Below, in pieces: positions 7,240 to 11,179 of a stretch of DNA of 11,179 nt. The translations under genes and the position numbers were made by a program. Under the pieces are notes generated by a model that was not told the origin of the DNA, did no database searches, and was given only the letters and a program-made list of their open reading frames with translations. The stretch comes from Bifidobacterium breve (GTDB taxonomy: Bacteria > Actinomycetota > Actinomycetes > UBA12327): the NCBI GenBank assembly GCA_943332445.1, contig CALQPL010000012.1, positions 1 through 11,179 of the forward strand, written 5' to 3'. How positions within the stretch are numbered: position 1 is the stretch's first letter; the number at the start of each line of letters is the position of its first letter.

Positions 7240-7539
7240 TTAGGACCTCAACAAGTTAGCTTCGTCGATCGATGCTGATCGACGAGTAGCAAATATGGAC
7301 ATGATGATGGCAAGTCCAATAACCACCTCAGCGGCAGCAACGACCATCACGAAGAAGGCCACCACCTGCCCATCGAGGGTGCCATTGATCCGTGCAAAAG
7401 TGACGAAGGCAAGGTTGGCGGCGTTGAGCATCAACTCGACACACATAAACACCACGATGGCGTTACGCCTGAACAACACTCCAAATGCACCGATGCTAAA
7501 CAGCGCAGCCGAGAGGTAGATGTAGTTCATCGGGTTCAT
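7240..7539 (-). CDS. nuoK: NADH-quinone oxidoreductase subunit K (NuoK)
   Basis: Small membrane subunit of complex I, 99 residues with three helices, exactly the family's usual size. The two membrane glutamates of the proton path are present: Glu35 in [15 protein letters not shown] and Glu71 in [15 protein letters not shown]. The start is ATG 7537-7539, which overlaps the nuoJ stop as ATGA and has GAGGGGG 7 bases upstream; a second ATG three codons later is less favoured because the MNPxNY beginning is usual in actinobacterial NuoK. The stop TAA is followed after four bases by nuoL. Confidence 0.98.
   Translation of the reverse strand: MNPMNYIYLSAALFSIGAFGVLFRRNAIVVFMCVELMLNAANLAFVTFARINGTLDGQVVAFFVMVVAAAEVVIGLAIIMSIFATRRSASIDEANLLRS
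7246..7249 (-). promoter_or_regulatory. Ribosome binding site of nuoL (start ambiguous)
   Basis: GAGG lies 7 bases before TTG 7238 and 10 bases before ATG 7235, both in frame and adjacent. Codon strength favours ATG and spacing favours TTG; the protein differs by one residue only. Confidence 0.5.
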
Positions 7540-8333
7540 TTGTCATCCCCCTCGGGGTAAACAGCAGTAATGACTCGACCATCTGCAGTGGTGAAGGTGC
7601 GGGCTTCTTCGACTTGGAATGGAGCAGGCACCGAATCCAGCGCCGGGGAGCCATCGGGAAGCAGAGCAGGAGTGTCCACCGCATTGTGATTGGCAAACAC
7701 ACCAGGAGCCGGCATCGGGCTTCGTGGCGCGGTGACCGAGGTAAACCGAGCTCGCGAAATCATGGCTTGCGTCGGCTTACCCACCAGACGCTCACGGTGC
7801 GTGTAAACGATTGCACCAACGGCAGCGGTGATCAGCAAGGCGCTGGTGACTTCAAACGCCAAGACGTAACGGCCAAAGATCAGTTGTGCAACGGCTTGAA
7901 GGTTGCCACCCGCTTGGCTCGTCGCTGCATCTAGTCCCTTGACTTCATTGACGGTCAAACCGCCCACGCCGGCCAAGAGCAACAAGCCAAATCCGATGCC
8001 GACCAATACAGCGGCAAGGCGCTGACCCTTAATCGTTTCGACCAAGGAGTCAGCCGCATCGACACCGATCAACATCAGGACGAAGAGGAACAGCATCATG
8101 ACTGCTCCGGTGTACACGATGATCTGCACCATGCTCAAAAACGGTGCCGCGTTGATCAAATAGAGCACCGCAAGACTGACCATGGTCAAAGCGATCCACA
8201 ATGCGGAGTGAACCGCCTTACGCGAAAGCAGCATTCCAATCGCGCCGCCCACGGTCAGGATGGCCAGCACCCAGAAGGCAAAGGTTTCGCCCGCTGACAC
8301 TGTCGCTACTCCAGTTGCAAGGTAAGTGGTCAC
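7536..8333 (-). CDS. nuoJ: NADH-quinone oxidoreductase subunit J (NuoJ)
   Basis: Membrane subunit of complex I between the quinone-binding part and the antiporter-like subunits; 265 residues. The five-helix core spans about residues 17-180. The third helix, [18 protein letters not shown] (about 73-90), is the segment that in solved complexes carries a pi-bulge and changes shape during coupling. The fifth helix contains [18 protein letters not shown] (160-177). A hydrophilic tail of about 85 residues follows, including [12 protein letters not shown], which E. coli NuoJ lacks and which I recall from actinobacterial homologues. The start is GTG 8331-8333, giving a GTGA overlap with the nuoI stop, with GGGG 7 bases upstream. 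The stop overlaps nuoK as ATGA. Confidence 0.97.
   Translation of the reverse strand: MTTYLATGVATVSAGETFAFWVLAILTVGGAIGMLLSRKAVHSALWIALTMVSLAVLYLINAAPFLSMVQIIVYTGAVMMLFLFVLMLIGVDAADSLVETIKGQRLAAVLVGIGFGLLLLAGVGGLTVNEVKGLDAATSQAGGNLQAVAQLIFGRYVLAFEVTSALLITAAVGAIVYTHRERLVGKPTQAMISRARFTSVTAPRSPMPAPGVFANHNAVDTPALLPDGSPALDSVPAPFQVEEARTFTTADGRVITAVYPEGDDK
7547..7553 (-). promoter_or_regulatory. Ribosome binding site of nuoK
   Basis: GAGGGGG lies 7 bases before ATG 7539, in the last codons of nuoJ. It supports the first of two closely spaced in-frame ATG codons. Confidence 0.7.
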
Positions 8334-8911
8334 TGGCTGACCCCATCGCGGTTTTCGGGCTCGCGGGTGCGGGCGAGCTCCTGGTGCGCATCAGGACCAG
8401 AGATCTTGCCTTGGTAGTAATCGGTATCCGTGGTTCCGGCCACCATGGGGTGCGGCGGCGAAATCATGCCTTCCATGAGCGGTGCCAAGAGTTGTTCCTT
8501 GGTAAAGATCAAGCGGCCACGATCGTCGTCGGCTAGTTCGTATTCATTCGTCATGGTCAATGCGCGTGTGGGACAAGCCTCGATGCACAAGCCGCACAAA
8601 ATACAACGCAAGTAGTTGATTTGATAGACCTTGCCGTAACGCTCGCCGGGTGAGAAACGATTGTCTTCGGTGTTGTCGCCACCTTCAACAAAAATAGCGT
8701 CAGCCGGGCAGGCCCATGCGCACAGTTCGCAACCGATGCACTTTTCTAGACCGTCGGGGTACCGGTTGAGCTGGTGACGCCCGTGGAAGCGCGGCTCGAT
8801 AGGAAAGTCGCGACCGCGCTTTTCCTCGGGGTACTGCTCGGTGTTGACCTTCTTGAACATCGTCCCGAAGGTGACACCAAATCCCTTGATGGTTCCGATG
8901 ACGTCAGCCAC
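8330..8911 (-). CDS. nuoI: NADH-quinone oxidoreductase subunit I (NuoI), two 4Fe-4S clusters
   Basis: Peripheral-arm iron-sulfur subunit of complex I, 193 residues, which passes electrons through clusters N6a and N6b toward the quinone. Both ferredoxin-type motifs are intact: Cys58, 61, 64, 68 followed by Pro ([12 protein letters not shown]) and Cys103, 106, 109, 113 followed by Pro ([12 protein letters not shown]). [18 protein letters not shown] and [11 protein letters not shown] around them are typical of NuoI. The start is GTG 8909-8911 ([15 protein letters not shown]), which matches the usual N-terminus and has AAGGGG 6 bases before it. The in-frame region further upstream to 9016 is nuoH sequence and has a Cys/Arg-rich composition not seen in NuoI. 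The gene overlaps the end of nuoH by 8 bases and nuoJ by 4. Confidence 0.98.
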   Translation of the reverse strand: MADVIGTIKGFGVTFGTMFKKVNTEQYPEEKRGRDFPIEPRFHGRHQLNRYPDGLEKCIGCELCAWACPADAIFVEGGDNTEDNRFSPGERYGKVYQINYLRCILCGLCIEACPTRALTMTNEYELADDDRGRLIFTKEQLLAPLMEGMISPPHPMVAGTTDTDYYQGKISGPDAHQELARTREPENRDGVSQ

Positions 8912-10181
8912 GTGAGTCCCCTTCAGTTGAGGAAATCGTTTGGGCCGAAGCTGCCGGAGTCGGAAGTTTCTGGCCAGGCAATGGTGGCACCGGGAATCCG
9001 CCCGCAAAGGCATCAAATTCCGGCTCTGGTTCGATCTCGCGGGGCATTCGGCGACTGATCATTGCGTCTAGCACAAAACTGAGGACCACCAAGATCGTCA
9101 AAATGACACCGACGACGACCAAAAGCGACGACGAGTCAACGTTGGCGGACTGACGCAGGGCGCGAGCCGTGGCCACGATGACAATCCACACCAGTGAGAC
9201 GGGAATCAATACCTTCCAGCCAAACTTCATGAACTGGTCGTAACGAAGTCGTGGAAGCGTTCCACGCAACCAGATGAAAACAAAGATGAAGGCGAAGAGC
9301 TTGGCGACAAACCAAGCCAACGGCCACCAACCGGAGTTTGCTCCAGCCCAGACCGTGGAGATCGGAGCCGGTGCGCGCCATCCACCCAAGAACAACGTGG
9401 TTGCCAATGCTGAAACGGTGACCATGTTGATGTATTCGGCCAAGAAGAACAGCGCGAACTTCAACGACGAGTACTCGGTGTGGAATCCACCGACCAGCTC
9501 GCCTTCGGCCTCGGGCAAGTCAAACGGTGCACGGTTGGTTTCGCCCACCATGGACGTGGTGTAGATCAAGAATGACGGCAGCAACAGCACGACGTACCAG
9601 ACGTTTTGTTGCGCCGACACGATTTCGGAAGTGGACATCGAACCCGCGTACAAGAACACGGCTACGAGTGAGAGCCCCATGGCGATTTCGTAGGAAATCA
9701 TCTGCGCTGATGAGCGCAATGCGCCCAGCAGCGGATAGGTCGATCCAGACGACCAACCGGCAAGCACAATTCCGTAGATGCCAATGGATGCAATGGCCAA
9801 AATGAACAGCACCGCGACCGGGAAGTCGGTCAACTGCAGGTTGGTCCACGTGCCAAAGATCGAAACGGTCGGCCCCAACGGGATGACCGCAAAGGCGATG
9901 AAGCAGGTGGTGGCAGAAATGATCGGCGCCAGGATAAAGACAGAGCGATCGGCAAGCGCAGGGATGATGTCCTGCTTCAGCGCCAGCTTGACACCGTCAG
10001 CCAGACCTTGAACCAGACCAAAGGGGCCCACGCGGTTGGGGCCGATGCGCATTTGCATGCGGGCCACGACGCGACGTTCAAGCCAGATCGTGAAAAGAGT
10101 CACCAACACCAGGAAGACGAAGATCACCAATGACTTCAGCAGGATTAACCAGCCTGGATCAAGCCCGAAGGGAACGCTCAT
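8904..10181 (-). CDS. nuoH: NADH-quinone oxidoreductase subunit H (NuoH)
   Basis: Membrane subunit of complex I that forms most of the quinone chamber at the junction with the peripheral arm; 425 residues. Both family signatures are present: [20 protein letters not shown] (about 34-53) and [19 protein letters not shown] (214-232), with the glutamates that line the coupling path. E. coli NuoH has 8 helices and about 325 residues. This one has an additional hydrophobic segment at about 352-372 and then a hydrophilic tail containing [21 protein letters not shown] (about 384-404), which is typical of actinobacterial NuoH. The start is ATG 10179-10181 in an ATGA overlap with nuoG, with GGGAGG 6 bases upstream. 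The last 8 bases overlap nuoI, and the Shine-Dalgarno sequence of nuoI lies within the tail codons. Confidence 0.98.
   Translation of the reverse strand: MSVPFGLDPGWLILLKSLVIFVFLVLVTLFTIWLERRVVARMQMRIGPNRVGPFGLVQGLADGVKLALKQDIIPALADRSVFILAPIISATTCFIAFAVIPLGPTVSIFGTWTNLQLTDFPVAVLFILAIASIGIYGIVLAGWSSGSTYPLLGALRSSAQMISYEIAMGLSLVAVFLYAGSMSTSEIVSAQQNVWYVVLLLPSFLIYTTSMVGETNRAPFDLPEAEGELVGGFHTEYSSLKFALFFLAEYINMVTVSALATTLFLGGWRAPAPISTVWAGANSGWWPLAWFVAKLFAFIFVFIWLRGTLPRLRYDQFMKFGWKVLIPVSLVWIVIVATARALRQSANVDSSSLLVVVGVILTILVVLSFVLDAMISRRMPREIEPEPEFDAFAGGFPVPPLPGQKLPTPAASAQTISSTEGDSRG
8918..8923 (-). promoter_or_regulatory. Ribosome binding site of nuoI (decides a GTG start)
   Basis: AAGGGG lies 6 bases before GTG 8911, inside the nuoH coding sequence. 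It favours the GTG that gives the normal NuoI N-terminus over any longer reading frame. Confidence 0.7.
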
Positions 10182-11179
10182 GCGGCACCTCCCGAAACCT
10201 CAACTGTGGCCCCGGGCACTACGCCCAGGTCAGTCAGGATCCGCGAGCCGGTCGAGTTCATCGGCACCCACACCACGTCGTCCACCATGTCGGTGATTTC
10301 CAATGCAAGCGTGATGGCGCCCTGGCTAGTTGAAATGGTCACTGGTGATCCATTCGACGCGCCAACCTTGGTCGCCGTAGCGGCCGAGAGTCGGGCCACA
10401 CTCTTGCGCGCTGTTGCCGCCAACGAGTCTTGACCATCTTGACCCAGTCCCAAGTCGAGCAGTGGGCGCCACGATGCCAAAGTAATTCCACCGGCTACGG
10501 CGGATGCGGAGGCAACGGCAGGCACTGCAACTCGATCGCCGGACCATGAGCCCAAGGCATCAAGTTCCGCGCGAGCACCAGCAGCATCACTAAAGCCCAA
10601 CGAGATGGCCTCGTCCGAATCCAGATCAAGCTCTTCGGCCAACGCGCTCAAAATGCGAATTTCGGACATTGTCGGTGTAGCCAATGCGGCTTCAATCTCG
10701 CGGACGCGACCTTCCCAGTTGATCAGGCTTCCATTGCGCTCAGCAATCGGAGGAACAGGGAATACCACGTGCGCGTGATCAGTGACTTCACTACGACGCA
10801 CCTCAAAGCTGACGATGAACTCTGATGAGTGCAAGCAGTGACGAGCAGCATGTGGGTCGGGCAAGTCGGAAATTTCGACACCAGCGACCACTAATGCACC
10901 GAGCATGTCTCGGTTAGCGGCCGTAAGGATTTGCTCGACATTGCGACCGGCTTCAGCTGGAAGTTCCGAAACGCCCCAAGCGGCAGCAATCTCCGCACGA
11001 GCCGCAACGGATTCGACCGGACGACCGCCGGGCAACAACGTCGGTGCGGCACCGGCGTCGAGCGCACCGCGTTCACCCGCTCGACGAGGAATCCACGCCA
11101 ACCGCGCTCCGGTTTGTTGAGCCAAAGCCAAGGCTGCCGTGAATCCACCAGCGCTCAGGCTCAAGCGTTCACCCACCAG
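10178..11179 (-). CDS. nuoG: NADH-quinone oxidoreductase subunit G (NuoG), C-terminal part
   Basis: The frame is open to the right edge of the window, so the start and about the first half to two thirds of the gene are missing. The 333 visible residues belong to the molybdopterin-oxidoreductase-like part of NuoG, the large peripheral-arm subunit. Landmarks are [19 protein letters not shown] (about 37-55), [27 protein letters not shown] (about 116-142), [14 protein letters not shown] (147-160), the actinobacterial [27 protein letters not shown] (243-269), and the C-terminal [26 protein letters not shown]. The N-terminal iron-sulfur domains are outside the window. In complex I this C-terminal domain is a structural remnant and does not bind molybdenum. 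The stop forms an ATGA overlap with nuoH. Confidence 0.95.
   Translation of the reverse strand: MVGERLSLSAGGFTAALALAQQTGARLAWIPRRAGERGALDAGAAPTLLPGGRPVESVAARAEIAAAWGVSELPAEAGRNVEQILTAANRDMLGALVVAGVEISDLPDPHAARHCLHSSEFIVSFEVRRSEVTDHAHVVFPVPPIAERNGSLINWEGRVREIEAALATPTMSEIRILSALAEELDLDSDEAISLGFSDAAGARAELDALGSWSGDRVAVPAVASASAVAGGITLASWRPLLDLGLGQDGQDSLAATARKSVARLSAATATKVGASNGSPVTISTSQGAITLALEITDMVDDVVWVPMNSTGSRILTDLGVVPGATVEVSGGAA
10188..10193 (-). promoter_or_regulatory. Ribosome binding site of nuoH
   Basis: GGGAGG lies 6 bases before ATG 10181, within the last codons of nuoG. It is the strongest Shine-Dalgarno sequence at this end of the cluster and supports the start that gives the ATGA overlap. 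Confidence 0.75.

Noticed and set aside
8912..9016. N-terminal extension of NuoI by 35 residues
   Set aside because: It is the out-of-frame reading of the nuoH tail, with Cys/Arg-rich composition unlike any NuoI; GTG 8911 has a good ribosome binding site and yields the usual start of the protein.
1..11179. Mobile elements, CRISPR arrays, tRNA/rRNA genes, phage or defence genes
   Set aside because: None seen by reading both strands; the whole window is occupied by conserved core-metabolism genes of uniform composition.

Overview
This window comes from the chromosome of a bacterium that is most likely an actinobacterium. The evidence is the order NuoG-H-I-J-K-L-M-N followed by a long-chain prenyl diphosphate synthase, the long proline-rich NuoH tail (residues around [11 protein letters not shown]), the LLPDG-containing NuoJ tail, the long VPGS-containing loop in NuoN and the KAPLWPLHTW / ATPGTAV / HGFSTAALF signature of NuoM. 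By eye the base composition is moderately G+C-rich and uniform throughout. I saw no insertion sequences, phage genes, CRISPR repeats, tRNA or rRNA.

Layout. On the + strand, bases 1-330 are the C-terminal end of a 2-oxoacid:ferredoxin oxidoreductase beta subunit (KorB type). A RarD/EamA-type transporter (327-1220) follows, coupled to it by a CTGA overlap. Everything else is on the - strand and reads toward the left: the C-terminal 333 residues of NuoG (11179-10178), NuoH, NuoI, NuoJ, NuoK, NuoL, NuoM, NuoN, and finally a polyprenyl diphosphate synthase (2227-1217). The two gene groups converge and share a single CTAG in which both TAG stop codons lie.

How the genes work together. NuoG-N are subunits of the proton-pumping NADH:quinone oxidoreductase (complex I): NuoG and NuoI carry electrons in the peripheral arm, NuoH forms most of the quinone chamber, and NuoJ, K, L, M and N form the membrane proton-translocating arm. 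The prenyl synthase makes the polyprenyl tail that would be attached to the (mena)quinone that complex I reduces, so enzyme and substrate supply are co-transcribed by inference. KorB belongs to an enzyme that reduces ferredoxin while oxidising a 2-oxoacid, another entry point of electrons into energy metabolism.

The region is extremely compact. With the starts chosen here only about 15 bases of the 11,179 are outside coding sequence, and most junctions are 4-base stop/start overlaps. No stretch of even 20 bases lacks a gene. I did not find a new type of system. The points worth a second look are a probable CTG start for the RarD gene, the shared-CTAG convergent end, and a NuoL in which normally conserved residues of the HLxTH and SQIGYM motifs are replaced.
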